A stretch of DNA of 64,000 nt from a virus. The notes below the pieces were generated by a model, which did not search any database, was not told the origin of the DNA, and was given only the letters and a program-made list of their open reading frames with translations. Numbering within the stretch: the stretch's first letter is position 1; every line of letters begins with the position of its first letter. The stretch covers positions 41,670 through 105,669 of IMG/VR virus record IMGVR_UViG_3300044620_000592, one strand, 5' to 3'. Made by a program: the position numbers and the translations under genes. Positions 9,492 to 18,441 of this stretch are shown in pieces.

Positions 9492-10920
9492 GATCAACCT
9501 TTGCTTGTGATGTTTGGTCTAGTTTAATATCAGAAATCAATTTATGAACATATTCTTCTGTTCCGTATGCTTTTATCATTTCTCTAGCCTTTTTTGCTGA
9601 GAGCAGTTTTTGACCTTGAGCGACATGGTAAAAATGAGGAACCAAAAACATTTCATAATTGACCGATGGGATATCATACAAGAAAGGAGGTCTCTCTTGC
9701 CATAGTTCTAAAAGATTTGTTAAATACCCTGGCTTCTTCATTAACTTTTGCTGTCTCCACATTGGGGTATCATCTCTATCTGAGATGTAATGAAGGGATA
9801 TCATTGCCAATATATTTTCCATCATCATATTCATCTTATTGTTATAATCTTCTTCTATCTTCTTAGAGCCGTGATTATAAGTACTCAAGTTATGCATTAA
9901 GTATCTTGCTTGTTGGATTGTTGAGCCAATAGATGTTGCCTCAATAGGTTCAACAAAAGCAGCAGCAAGACCTACTGCTACGCAATTCTTTGACCAGAAT
10001 TTCTTCAAGTGACCAGGATCAAATTTAAAACTTCTTTTTGGTTCAACTTCACGACCTAAAAGTTCAGACACTTCTCTAACTGCTTGATCATCGGTGCAGT
10101 GATTTGAAGAATAGATATATCCATTACCCCTTCTGTCTTGAGTTGGTATTTCAAAGACCCATCCATTGGCTATTGCTCTTGCCCTTGTGTATGGTCTAAT
10201 CTGACCGGAAGGGTCACTTTCAGTTGGGAAAGCTATTGCAGAATCCATTTGTAGATAATCTTTATAAGAAACCCATTCGGTATTGCCAATCTCTGACATC
10301 AGAGTTCTTTTAAAGCCTGTAGCGTCAATCCAGAAATCAGACTCAAAAGCCTCAAGATTATCTAGAACAACAGAATCGATATATCCACTTTCTGGATTTA
10401 AATTAACCTTAATCACTTCTGCGTCAATTATTTTAATATTTCTAATAACGCACAATTCAGATAAATAATTATTCAAAGCAAAAGTATCAAAATGGAATTG
10501 ATTTACTGATTGATGAGGATGGTTTGCATTTATTTTATTTTCAATAATTCCTCTAGAGATCATATTTTCAGTCAGAGTTTTTCCGTCTTGGATCAATCCG
10601 TTATAGGCAGCATAATATCCAACAGGCTCATGAACTTCAGTCCTTGAAACACTGTGGATATAGTCAGGGGTATGATTAGTCCAGTTCTCAAAACGAATAC
10701 CGTATTTATGAGTAGCTCGCGATTTAACAATCATCTCTCCAAGCGGAATATCGCAAATGTCCATAAACATGCGCCAGTGCTCAGTTGAGCCTTCGCCAAC
10801 CCCAACTATGCCAATTTTAGAAGAAGATATCATATTTATCTCCCTAAATGGGAATGCTTTTCTTAACATTAATGCAGTAACAAGCCCAGCCGTTCCGCTA
10901 CCTACAATTGTTATTTTCAC
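9460..10920 (-). CDS. FAD-dependent tryptophan-type halogenase
   Basis: A 486-residue flavoprotein with the tryptophan halogenase layout. The FAD loop is GSGTAG at residues 7-12 near the start of the first strand. A lysine matching the catalytic Lys of PrnA/RebH is K72 in ATHKYGIRFENW. The usual WxWxIP block appears as W254-V-F-E-I-P259, with Phe at the second Trp. The active-site glutamate segment is FVEPIEATS (322-330). Length is slightly below the ~500-540 of tryptophan halogenases. In the family, reduced flavin and halide produce HOCl, which chlorinates or brominates an indole or other electron-rich ring. The flavin reductase partner is not visible here. It sits inside the late operon between oxygenase and connector genes. 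Confidence 0.9.
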   Translation of the reverse strand: MKITIVGSGTAGLVTALMLRKAFPFREINMISSSKIGIVGVGEGSTEHWRMFMDICDIPLGEMIVKSRATHKYGIRFENWTNHTPDYIHSVSRTEVHEPVGYYAAYNGLIQDGKTLTENMISRGIIENKINANHPHQSVNQFHFDTFALNNYLSELCVIRNIKIIDAEVIKVNLNPESGYIDSVVLDNLEAFESDFWIDATGFKRTLMSEIGNTEWVSYKDYLQMDSAIAFPTESDPSGQIRPYTRARAIANGWVFEIPTQDRRGNGYIYSSNHCTDDQAVREVSELLGREVEPKRSFKFDPGHLKKFWSKNCVAVGLAAAFVEPIEATSIGSTIQQARYLMHNLSTYNHGSKKIEEDYNNKMNMMMENILAMISLHYISDRDDTPMWRQQKLMKKPGYLTNLLELWQERPPFLYDIPSVNYEMFLVPHFYHVAQGQKLLSAKKAREMIKAYGTEEYVHKLISDIKLDQTSQAKVDHAEALRQIQI

Positions 10921-11969
10921 AAATAAATCAACCTTTCTATTGCAAGATTTGGATCAATTGCATAATCATCTTTATTATAACCTTTCGGACCCCTTATATC
11001 TTCAAGAAGATCAAAAAACCCTTTGCTTTCTGTATCAATATCATTTGCAAAACAGAATTGGTATACAACCTGTTCACAAATTCTTTTTTCTTCTTCAAGA
11101 ATAGAGGAGGGAATTTGTGGTTTTTGTGGATGGTTTAAAAACAAAGTGTTCAGCGACTTATATCTGCATTTATTATAGATATATTCTTTAAGAGATTCAG
11201 GCTCTTCAAAATTTTCGAATGGAATACTGGCTGAAAAATCAATTCCTTTTATATACCTAGCCAACTGCATATCAGGCTGTGAGGAAAGAATCTCCTCAAG
11301 AGTCTCTTGAGGCATATCGAGAGATTCCAAAAGCTTAACGGCTGCTAGGGCGATTTCCTCTGTGTTGTTGAATGGTTCTTTAGTTGACTCTGCCCATTCA
11401 TGGATTAATTTAAACATCCCAGAAAGAGTTCGTGAACCAGAATACAAACTATGATGATCTGCATTTTTATTTTCTGTAGCTGTTGTTTCAAGTCTTGCAA
11501 TATGGCCAATACCGCTAAAGTTTAAAATATTAAAAACTTTGGTATATGTGTACTGATTAGGAGCTGGCTCAAATGTAATACCGCCATACCTACCTGCATC
11601 ACACCTTGTAAAATTAAATCTATTCACTTCACTTCCATAATTTGAAGGAACAACACCGGAATTGGCAAAAATATAAAAATTAAATTTATCTAAACTTTTA
11701 TTATTAAAAGTAGTAGCGCAATCTTCATATGTTGTTAGTTCAATAGGTCTAATTTGTTCACCCTTCTTGAAAATACAGTCATGAAAACTAACTGTTGCAA
11801 GAGGGTGAAAAGCAACTATTGAACCATTACTTATCGAAAAAATTTCATAACCAGAATCAAGATTAATATATCCATCTGGGGTGTTGAATTGAACTTCAAA
11901 ATCATCAGTTAGGTCAGTAAAAGCGTAATAGTAGTATTTTGTTAAATCAGCTTCAAAGATATTTTTCAT
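10917..11969 (-). CDS. Unknown protein between halogenase and oxygenase
   Basis: About 350 residues from ATG 11969, which overlaps the stop of the upstream oxygenase as ATGA. The N-terminal half is beta-rich and aromatic (YYYYAFTDLTDDFEVQFN, FHPLATVSFHDCIF). The C-terminal half is helical with Glu/Leu repeats (LAAVKLLESLDMPQETLEEIL). No family is recognised. Its end overlaps the halogenase start (ATGA-type), so all three genes form one translational unit and may act on the same target. Confidence 0.7.
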   Translation of the reverse strand: MKNIFEADLTKYYYYAFTDLTDDFEVQFNTPDGYINLDSGYEIFSISNGSIVAFHPLATVSFHDCIFKKGEQIRPIELTTYEDCATTFNNKSLDKFNFYIFANSGVVPSNYGSEVNRFNFTRCDAGRYGGITFEPAPNQYTYTKVFNILNFSGIGHIARLETTATENKNADHHSLYSGSRTLSGMFKLIHEWAESTKEPFNNTEEIALAAVKLLESLDMPQETLEEILSSQPDMQLARYIKGIDFSASIPFENFEEPESLKEYIYNKCRYKSLNTLFLNHPQKPQIPSSILEEEKRICEQVVYQFCFANDIDTESKGFFDLLEDIRGPKGYNKDDYAIDPNLAIERLIYL

Positions 11970-12565
11970 ATAAACCACATTACCATACTATATTTTATAC
12001 CATTCGTAACAGGGTGAGCTATATGGGTATAAGGAAAATTAGATGGGAATAAAACTAGACTATTCTTTTCTAATTTAATAGTTTTATTAAAGTATGGGAA
12101 TTCCAACTCTCCTCCTTCAAAATCCTCACCAAAACATGCAACAAGGCTTAAAACCCTCTGGTTCTCTGAGCTATGGTCATGATGTGCATGATATTGAGCA
12201 TTATTCTCATATTTAAGAAGTTGCATTCCATCTGCTCCTCTCAAGAATAAATCATAGGATTTTCTATAATCCCAAATACACTGGTCAATTGATAGAAAAA
12301 TTTTCTTATAAGAATCAGAAATCTCTTTTATATCCTCTACAACTTCATCCTGCAGAAGCGGGGATAAGGGGGCTTCAAGAGAGCTTCTATGTTCTGACTC
12401 TTGGGTACCGTAGTCACCCCCATCGCCAGTTATAGATCTTTTCCAATCAAGATAGGGCCAAGGTTGTTGCGCTTGTTCTTCGAATTTTTCTATGAAGTTC
12501 CCAACATCAAAATAGTTTTTGTAAATCCAAACGGCTGGCATTTCTTCTATTTTTTCAATCAACAT
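11966..12565 (-). CDS. 2-oxoglutarate/Fe(II) oxygenase, prolyl 4-hydroxylase type
   Basis: A 199-residue protein with the iron-binding facial triad of this superfamily: H128-x-D130 in YHAHHDH, and the distal H181 in HIAHPVTNG, followed by K191 where a basic residue binds 2-oxoglutarate. The flanking segments (VACFGEDFEGGELEFP, LVLFPSNFPYTH) follow the P4H pattern. Such enzymes hydroxylate amino-acid side chains or small molecules. It begins the tightly overlapped block leading to the halogenase, so a shared modification pathway is plausible. Confidence 0.88.
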   Translation of the reverse strand: MLIEKIEEMPAVWIYKNYFDVGNFIEKFEEQAQQPWPYLDWKRSITGDGGDYGTQESEHRSSLEAPLSPLLQDEVVEDIKEISDSYKKIFLSIDQCIWDYRKSYDLFLRGADGMQLLKYENNAQYHAHHDHSSENQRVLSLVACFGEDFEGGELEFPYFNKTIKLEKNSLVLFPSNFPYTHIAHPVTNGIKYSMVMWFI

Positions 12566-12956
12566 TATAACTAAAACTTTCTAATATGTTATTATTTTGA
12601 ATAATATTACAATTCTTAATTCCACTAAGGTTCTCTAAAATTAAGAATCTAGCTTTATGCTTTTCACAAAGAATAGGTCTATATTCAACTTTATTTACTT
12701 CTAATAAAATACCTTTATTAAATGAAATAAAATCATTTTCATAAGATACTACTTGATGAAAATGTTTTTTTGCATTTTTATTATAAAAAATATAATTATT
12801 TTCTGGGACTTCCAGCACTTGAGATTTGGTTCTATCAAAATCTAGATTTTTAATTCCATCAAAAAGACCAATGTTTACTGGTAGATTATTGTCTTTAGCC
12901 AATATTTGCGCTTCAGCAATATTAGATTCGTTTGGACAAAAAATTATCCTTCTCAT
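12555..12956 (-). CDS. Unknown small protein, start of metabolic block
   Basis: A 133-residue protein, MRRIIFCPNESNIAEAQILA, with an alternating strand-helix pattern at the N-terminus and many Asn/Lys. It overlaps the oxygenase start by about 10 bases. No motif is recognised. Very AT-rich codon use, like its neighbours. Confidence 0.6.
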   Translation of the reverse strand: MRRIIFCPNESNIAEAQILAKDNNLPVNIGLFDGIKNLDFDRTKSQVLEVPENNYIFYNKNAKKHFHQVVSYENDFISFNKGILLEVNKVEYRPILCEKHKARFLILENLSGIKNCNIIQNNNILESFSYNVD

Positions 12957-12957
12957 T

Positions 12958-13191
12958 TTAAAGGTTCGAAATTTTCTCTTTAATTAAGTTATAGCGATTG
13001 TACAAAGTAAACAAGCGATACTCATTGCTTGGCGCTTCTCTTTCTGAGAGGGTACTTATTAGTGATTGGTCATAAGTATCAGGATCTTCACCAATGCTTA
13101 AAATTAAATTATAAATACTCATTTCAAGACCGGTTAAGGTAGATTCAAGAGCTTGCCTTTTTTGCTCATTTGTTAGTGAAAAATTAATCAT
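12958..13191 (-). CDS. Small helical protein after the fibre genes
   Basis: A 77-residue, mainly helical protein (FSLTNEQKRQALESTLTGLEMSIYNLIL) located between the glycine-rich adhesin-like gene and the metabolic block. It has the look of a small fibre-assembly or regulatory protein. No specific family recognised. Confidence 0.6.
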   Translation of the reverse strand: MINFSLTNEQKRQALESTLTGLEMSIYNLILSIGEDPDTYDQSLISTLSEREAPSNEYRLFTLYNRYNLIKEKISNL

Positions 13192-13199
13192 TATTACTC

Positions 13200-14723
13200 C
13201 TATGCGTTAAGAATGGTAAGAACAGTTCCATCACTACCAGACACTCCACTAAGTGTACCACCAGAAACGCTTGTTGTCACGCTTACTGGCTGGGTTTCTG
13301 TTAGGATAAGAATTCCTCCACCACCGCCAGATCGACCATTGGCACCTGCTGTTGTTGATCCATTTGTTCCGGAAGTTCCTGCAGATCCTGCAGAGCCTCC
13401 AGCGCCACCAGATACAGGAAAATGCCCAGTGTGTCTTGCTGAACCAGCATAGCGATAATCATCATTGCTATGAACACCTTGTTGGTCGTGCCTTCCTCTA
13501 GCCTGATGTCCTCCATCTACAGGGTTTCCTTTAAAATCTACATGGTCTGGGCAGTTGTCATGCTCATGATAATAAACTTCAAAAATTGCTCCGCTTGTGT
13601 GAGCATGGTTGTAGGCTGTCCCCCCGCTGTGACCGAATGGACCTCCGATTGTATGGTTTAAACCATTTTGATGGAAATAATCAGAAGCCGAAGCTCGCGG
13701 ATAATGTGTCGTTGAAGCATGCCCATAGGCGGGAGAAGAACCCCCATGATGATTAGCAGGGTAAAGACATGTAGCGCCATGATGAGTTGTTGTCCAATAA
13801 CCAAATGCATGATTTGATTGTATAGCGGAGACAGGAGTGGTCGGTAATGCAGGGGCGGGAGTGCTGGCATGTGCCCCATGTACACCATCACCAGTTCTGT
13901 AATGGGCAATGTTGTCAGTAGTGTAAGAAAGATGTTCAGTTGGAGCTGCTGACCCCGGACTTCCTGCTGCTCCATTTGTTGCGCCCGTTCCGGTAGCAGA
14001 TGAGCCTCCTGTTGAAGCATTTGAACCTCTAGACATGATAGTACCAGAGCCAGTAATTAATTTGGCAATGACAACAACAACACCGCCCCCTCTTGCTCCT
14101 AATCCGCCTGCTGCGGCTGGAGGCGTTGAACCAGCAACGCCGTTTGTTCCAGGGGTTCCTGCAGATCCAGGACCGCCAGGTGCCAGTGCATTTCTATTAA
14201 GAGTGCCTGCCCCCCCTGGACCTCCTGAAGTCGCACCAGAGCCATTAGCAGCAGGAGTAACTGTTCCAGCAGCACCAGTTTCTCCACCTGCACCACCTGT
14301 GAAAGCATTGAAGTTTCCAGATGCACTTACATGACCACCATTTAAAATATTTTCAACATAAGCGCGAACGCTTGAGGAAACTTGTGATGCTGTGTATGTT
14401 ACACCAGCAGCATTTCCTCCAATTGAGTTTGTTGTACTTGTTGCAAGAGGAGTTGTTCCAGCAACTGTGCCAGTATTAACAGTTGCTCCAGTATCAATTC
14501 CAATAGTTCCATTAAGAGTCAATGTGTTTTTTACAAAGACTTTAAAACCATTTGTGTTAAGATGAACACTATTGTTTACTGTTAAATTATCGTAATACAT
14601 ATCTCTAGTAAGAGATGTATTTGAGGCAATTACAACGGTGCCATCTTGACCGCCTCCATACACAGAGTCATTACCAATTCTTTGAACTTTTGCCGGTGAG
14701 TTGTATCTTTCTATGCCAGTCAT
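13200..14723 (-). CDS. Glycine-rich adhesin-like tail/receptor-binding protein
   Basis: A 507-residue protein, paralogous at its N-terminus with the next gene: both have VVIASNTSLTRDMYYDNLTV followed by a VFVKNTLTLN strand. The middle and C-terminus are low-complexity Gly/Ala/Ser/Thr with a His/Tyr-rich part (DNCPDHVDFKGNPVDGGHQA), and it ends in Gly-rich GGGGGILILTETQPVSV. Polyglycine sandwich domains of this type form variable tips of phage adhesins such as T4-group gp38. A host-recognition role is therefore likely. The His-rich section could bind metal. Confidence 0.7.
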   Translation of the reverse strand: MTGIERYNSPAKVQRIGNDSVYGGGQDGTVVIASNTSLTRDMYYDNLTVNNSVHLNTNGFKVFVKNTLTLNGTIGIDTGATVNTGTVAGTTPLATSTTNSIGGNAAGVTYTASQVSSSVRAYVENILNGGHVSASGNFNAFTGGAGGETGAAGTVTPAANGSGATSGGPGGAGTLNRNALAPGGPGSAGTPGTNGVAGSTPPAAAGGLGARGGGVVVVIAKLITGSGTIMSRGSNASTGGSSATGTGATNGAAGSPGSAAPTEHLSYTTDNIAHYRTGDGVHGAHASTPAPALPTTPVSAIQSNHAFGYWTTTHHGATCLYPANHHGGSSPAYGHASTTHYPRASASDYFHQNGLNHTIGGPFGHSGGTAYNHAHTSGAIFEVYYHEHDNCPDHVDFKGNPVDGGHQARGRHDQQGVHSNDDYRYAGSARHTGHFPVSGGAGGSAGSAGTSGTNGSTTAGANGRSGGGGGILILTETQPVSVTTSVSGGTLSGVSGSDGTVLTILNA

Positions 14724-14724
14724 A

Positions 14725-15474
14725 TTAAACCAATTGAGAGTATATCACTGTACCATTGGCACAACCTGTACCACCTGTAACATCAGTTGTAAGACCTGAT
14801 GGCAATGTTGCACCACTGGAAATAACGATTATTACTCCACCGCCTCCTCCACCACTGCCAGCTAAGCCAGCAGCGTCAAAATAAGATGTAGCAGTTGCAG
14901 AGATATAACGAGATGCAATAATTAGAACTCCACCACCTGCACCGCTAGAACCACCTGCACCACCTCTTAAGAACAGCGGGGTTGTATTGCTTGCATTAAG
15001 TACATAGCCTCTTACAGATTGAGTTGGCTGATACCAATACCCTGTAAGAGTCGCTGAGTTTGCCAAGTCAGGCTTTACACCAGTGCCTCCTTGTGCAACG
15101 GTTGGAGGAGTTGCAGTTTGAGATGCGCTGTTACCGCCAAGACTATTGGTAACAGCCGTGTTAGTAGCACCGCCTCCTGAAATCGTTCCAGTTCCTGAGA
15201 AGCCAGTTGTCATCGTGTAATTATTCGCCGTTCCAACTCCGATAGTAGAGTTGGAGTTAAGTGTTAAAAGATTCTTTACAAAAACTCTATAACCAGCAGT
15301 GTTTAAAACAACATCAGAGTTGACAGTAAGATTGTAATAAAACTTATCAGTTGTCAATGTTGTATTAGCAGAAATTGTTACTGTCCCATCAGAGCCAGTT
15401 CCATAAATTGGGTCTGGGGCATCGATAAATGATCCAAAAGCGTTTAAAGCAGGGAACCTAGATATACCGGCCAT
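14725..15474 (-). CDS. Glycine-rich fibre protein, paralogue of neighbour
   Basis: A 249-residue protein with the same opening architecture as the 507-aa gene downstream (TVTISANTTLTTDKFYYNLTV, VFVKNLLTLNSNSTIGV). It has Gly-rich segments (GGAGGSSGAGGG) and a VIIVISSGATLP-type end. It is much shorter than its paralogue and lacks the His-rich insert. The tandem pair implies duplication of a receptor-binding module. Its start overlaps the end of the following upstream gene. Confidence 0.7.
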   Translation of the reverse strand: MAGISRFPALNAFGSFIDAPDPIYGTGSDGTVTISANTTLTTDKFYYNLTVNSDVVLNTAGYRVFVKNLLTLNSNSTIGVGTANNYTMTTGFSGTGTISGGGATNTAVTNSLGGNSASQTATPPTVAQGGTGVKPDLANSATLTGYWYQPTQSVRGYVLNASNTTPLFLRGGAGGSSGAGGGVLIIASRYISATATSYFDAAGLAGSGGGGGGVIIVISSGATLPSGLTTDVTGGTGCANGTVIYSQLV

Positions 15475-15833
15475 TATGACTCCTCAACTCCAAAGATTGT
15501 CACATTCAATGCAGAGTTTGCAGAGCATAGGAATGTAATCTGATCACTTGTTGTATTGCTTGCCGTGTTACCATTATTGATTAAAACCATCGAGCAGTTA
15601 AAAGCAAGAGTTTCATTAGCATTAATAGTAATATTGCTTAAGATATCGTGAGTATTCGCCTCAGCAACATTGAGGGGTTTTAAACGGATTGTTGCAGTTC
15701 TTGCAGATGCTGTTGTATTTGTAATAAGAATTTGTTTAACGATTGTGGTTGTGTTAAGAGGGACAGTATAAGCAACAGCAGTAACTGTTGATATTTGTGT
15801 TGGGCCAGCTAATCTTTTCTGAATTACAGCCAT
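15474..15833 (-). CDS. Beta-sandwich virion protein (decoration/fibre type)
   Basis: A 119-residue Thr/Asn-rich beta protein. The segment TTTIVKQILITNTTASARTATIRLKP matches the pattern YTILKTITICNTTGASVLFDMHIL in the 110-residue gene at 21.2-21.5 kb. The two share an ITIN.NET-like motif (NITINANETLAFN against FTINASETVSVD), so they are paralogues. Small all-beta proteins of this type often decorate phage capsids or fibres. Confidence 0.6.
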   Translation of the reverse strand: MAVIQKRLAGPTQISTVTAVAYTVPLNTTTIVKQILITNTTASARTATIRLKPLNVAEANTHDILSNITINANETLAFNCSMVLINNGNTASNTTSDQITFLCSANSALNVTIFGVEES

Positions 15834-16636
15834 TATATAACCTCCATATAGAATCTGATCATGTTGTCACGAACAGTATTTCTATTTACCCATAAACTAC
15901 CATTATACTCCAAAACCTCTCCAGAAGATGGGGAATCGATGCTCACATCATGCATCCATTCAAGGTGATTATTTCCCGGAAGGACTCTGATAACTATTTG
16001 ACCATTTGAGCTGCCAATGATTGTTACAAAGGCAACTGCGAAATCATGCTGTGGTTTTACTTTTGTTAATTTTCCTGCAACAGTTGGGTGAGCATAAAGA
16101 ATATCTCCGGCAGCCCATGTTTCATCTCCAACAGCAAGACCGCTAGATACAGTTCCTCTTGTGTCCAAACCACGCAATGTCCCAAAGCTCATTACTTCAC
16201 CACTTTGACCATCCGTCAAGGTTTGAGTAAGAATTCCTATTGCCCTAAGTTCCGAATTTTCTGTTCCCGTTGTTTCAAAGGGGACTATGTTAATTCTTCC
16301 ACTGCCTTCTGCTCCATTAGCGGAAACAAAAGTTCCTTTTACAATTGTTGAACCACTATCATTCCGAACAAGAAAGGTATTTGGGATACTACTGTTGACC
16401 CATTCTGTACCGTCATACATCAGACCTTGATAAGTCAAAGGAGTATCTATTACAACATCTGTTAGTTCATCAAGTAACGATGCACCGCCCGAACTTCCGA
16501 ACTCAACAATTGTATTAGAACTATTTTTATAATAAAGTTTTCCATCAGCATAGTTAAGACCCAACTCACCGAATTCAAGGGAAGAGGGGACATTAGAAGC
16601 GGTACCTGAATTTTTAATTTTAATGGTATTAGCCAT
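15833..16636 (-). CDS. Fibre-like virion protein
   Basis: A 267-residue protein opening MANTIKIKNSGTASNVPSSLEFGELGLNYADGKLYYKN, the signature N-terminus of many phage fibre genes (also seen in the 365-aa neighbour). The middle resembles DUF2190-like or fibre-shaft beta structure (VKGTFVSANGAEGSGRINIV). The C-terminal region repeats a DSPSSGEVLEYNGSLWVN element of fibre proteins. Probably a tail fibre subunit. Confidence 0.7.
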   Translation of the reverse strand: MANTIKIKNSGTASNVPSSLEFGELGLNYADGKLYYKNSSNTIVEFGSSGGASLLDELTDVVIDTPLTYQGLMYDGTEWVNSSIPNTFLVRNDSGSTIVKGTFVSANGAEGSGRINIVPFETTGTENSELRAIGILTQTLTDGQSGEVMSFGTLRGLDTRGTVSSGLAVGDETWAAGDILYAHPTVAGKLTKVKPQHDFAVAFVTIIGSSNGQIVIRVLPGNNHLEWMHDVSIDSPSSGEVLEYNGSLWVNRNTVRDNMIRFYMEVI

Positions 16637-16648
16637 TACTTCCTCCTA

Positions 16649-17746
16649 CTAGAAAGTACCGCCATCTACTGTATCAGACCATGCAGGTACACCTGCTACA
16701 ACTTTTAAGAACTGACCTGTTGTTCCGATTCCAAGATTAGAAAGGGTGTTCCCAGATGAGGAGTAAAGTAAATCACCAGTTGTGTAAGAAGTAAGACCAG
16801 TACCACCAGATGTTGAAGCAATTGCTGTGCCATTCCATACACCAGTCACAATAGTGCCAAGTGTAGTCAAACTTGAGTATATGACTCCTGACCCTAAAGT
16901 TGTATTTGAAAGAACTGAAGTTCCAGCGATTTCGTAAACTTTTCCTGCAACGAGATTTAAATCTTCAGATGAAGTCCATGCGTCTGTTGCATCAACCCAG
17001 TTGAAGGTTTTGTTTGTTGCGCCAAGAATTGTAATACCAGCGCCATCAGCCGTTGTATCTGTTGGAGTAGCAACATTTGCAAGAACAATATTCTTATCCT
17101 CAACAACCAGAGTTGCGGTATTAAGAGTTGTTGTATTCCCATTAACAATCAAGTCTCCTGTAACGGTAAGTGTATTTCCAATTGTTACATCATCTGGAAG
17201 ACCAATTGTTACAGCACCAGTCCAAGGACCAGTGCCAGTGCCAGAGACAGTAACTTCATTTGATGTTCCTGTGACTGATGTAACAGCAGCTGTTCCAAGA
17301 TCGCTAATTTGTGAACCAGTAATTGAAATCGTTGTATTACCAGCAGCAGTTAGACGACCATCTCCTTGTACAGTGAATGTAGCAACAGTATTTGCACTAC
17401 CATAAGAACCGACTGTGACTGCTGTATTGCCAAGAGTAACTCCAGAAATTGCATTGTCAACATAAAGTTTTGTTGCAGCATGAGTGTTTGCTGTTGGAGT
17501 AGGTACAAGAACAAGACCATTGAAAGTCTTATTTCCTGATACTGTTTGAACACCAGAGAGGGTCAAATATGCGCCTGCACCACCAATTGCCTCTACTGTT
17601 GTAGCAGTGCCTCCTGCACCGCCTGAACCTTTACCGTAGTAAAGAACATCATCTACTTCGTTATATGCAAGCTCTGCATTCTCTAACGAACCTGGAGCCC
17701 CAGCATTACCGGAGCCTCTTCTTTTAATTCTAATTGTATTTGCCAT
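16649..17746 (-). CDS. Tail fibre protein
   Basis: A 365-residue protein with the MANTIRIKRRGSGNAGAPGSLENAELAYNEVDDVLYYGKG opening shared with the neighbouring 267-aa gene. It then has an AATKLYVDNAISG element, a typical collar motif of phage fibres, followed by Thr/Gly-rich beta repeats (TVTGDLIVNGNTTTLNTATLVV). The end contains SSSGNTLSNLGIGTTGQFLKVV, another common fibre repeat. Likely trimeric tail fibre. Confidence 0.8.
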   Translation of the reverse strand: MANTIRIKRRGSGNAGAPGSLENAELAYNEVDDVLYYGKGSGGAGGTATTVEAIGGAGAYLTLSGVQTVSGNKTFNGLVLVPTPTANTHAATKLYVDNAISGVTLGNTAVTVGSYGSANTVATFTVQGDGRLTAAGNTTISITGSQISDLGTAAVTSVTGTSNEVTVSGTGTGPWTGAVTIGLPDDVTIGNTLTVTGDLIVNGNTTTLNTATLVVEDKNIVLANVATPTDTTADGAGITILGATNKTFNWVDATDAWTSSEDLNLVAGKVYEIAGTSVLSNTTLGSGVIYSSLTTLGTIVTGVWNGTAIASTSGGTGLTSYTTGDLLYSSSGNTLSNLGIGTTGQFLKVVAGVPAWSDTVDGGTF

Positions 17747-18021
17747 TAATAATTTCCTCCGTCTAATAGCGTGTTTGCAATTGAGTGAACATGGTCACTT
17801 CTGCTAAACAGGGTTGACACCCCAGAAGAAGCTGCTCTTGCAATATCCGCTGGATCTCCACCACTTAAAAAAGGCTCACCACCCAAAACGATTGTTGCGG
17901 GGGCGGCCAAAACTGTTGTAACCTCAGATGACTGAACACTAAGCGCAGTGATATCTGATTCTGAAATTGTTACATTGGTAATATCACCAGACGTAACAGT
18001 TACATAGGTAACTTCACCCAT
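17746..18021 (-). CDS. Small fibre/baseplate-associated protein
   Basis: 91 residues from the ATG at 18021 (MGEVTYVTVTSGDITNVTIS), which has GAGAGG eight bases upstream. A longer version from 18054 exists but would overlap the upstream gene by 41 bp. Contains a Val/Thr-rich beta repeat and ends SGVSTLFSRSDHVHSIANTL, a segment often found at fibre shafts. Function inferred from neighbours. Confidence 0.6.
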   Translation of the reverse strand: MGEVTYVTVTSGDITNVTISESDITALSVQSSEVTTVLAAPATIVLGGEPFLSGGDPADIARAASSGVSTLFSRSDHVHSIANTLLDGGNY

Positions 18022-18346
18022 GATTAACCTCTCTTGAAACAACTGCTGTTCCACTTATCAAAGTGGTTACAATTGAACCGTTAAGCTCTTGCAAGTCATA
18101 AATATATGAACCAGCATCTATGTTAGATGTTTGCTCTGGAGTTAAACTAAATGTTAAAACACCGTTAGCAGCATTTGTAATTGCCGTTGTGAATGTTACA
18201 GCAGTATCTGAAGACTTACTCTTCCTAAGTTGAGCAGTATATACACGCCCTGTTATATTAATAGCAGTATTACTACTATTTCTAATCCTTAATTCGTGGA
18301 GATATGTATCTCCTTGATATATACTAATTTCTCTTTTAGCAGCCAT
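18014..18346 (-). CDS. BppU-like virion protein
   Basis: A 110-residue protein whose MAAKREISIYQGDTYLHELRIRNSSN opening and following GVLTFSLTPEQTSNIDAGSYIYDLQ pattern match the N-terminal domain of phage baseplate upper proteins (BppU family). That domain links fibres to the tail. The motif of a strand pair followed by L.P..T..I..G.Y.YD is well preserved here. Confidence 0.65.
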   Translation of the reverse strand: MAAKREISIYQGDTYLHELRIRNSSNTAINITGRVYTAQLRKSKSSDTAVTFTTAITNAANGVLTFSLTPEQTSNIDAGSYIYDLQELNGSIVTTLISGTAVVSREVNHG

Positions 18347-18348
18347 CG

Positions 18349-18429
18349 TTAGCAGTCACATTCCTCGCAACCACAATCGCATTGGTCAACACACTCACAA
18401 CCGCAAGCACATGTTTTGTTTCTAGACAT
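18349..18429 (-). CDS. 26-residue cysteine-rich microprotein (metallothionein-like)
   Basis: Short frame with ATG at 18429, eight bases after GGAG. It encodes 26 residues with nine cysteines in CxCxCxC and CxCxCxxCxC spacing (C7, C9, C11, C13, C17, C19, C21, C24, C26), plus several Asp/Glu. This resembles a metallothionein-type thiolate cluster, though it is shorter than known bacterial ones. It fills the gap between the BppU-like gene and the endolysin with a good ribosome binding site, so it is likely to be translated. No homologue known to me. Confidence 0.6.
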   Translation of the reverse strand: MSRNKTCACGCECVDQCDCGCEECDC

Positions 18430-18441
18430 AGAATCTCCTAA

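Noticed and set aside
9460-10920. Halogenase as a plain FAD monooxygenase
   Set aside because: Lys72, EPIEATS and the W-x-F-x-IP block together point to the tryptophan halogenase group.
13213-14334. Plus-strand Pro-rich frames
   Set aside because: Reverse reading of glycine-rich codons in the adhesin genes.
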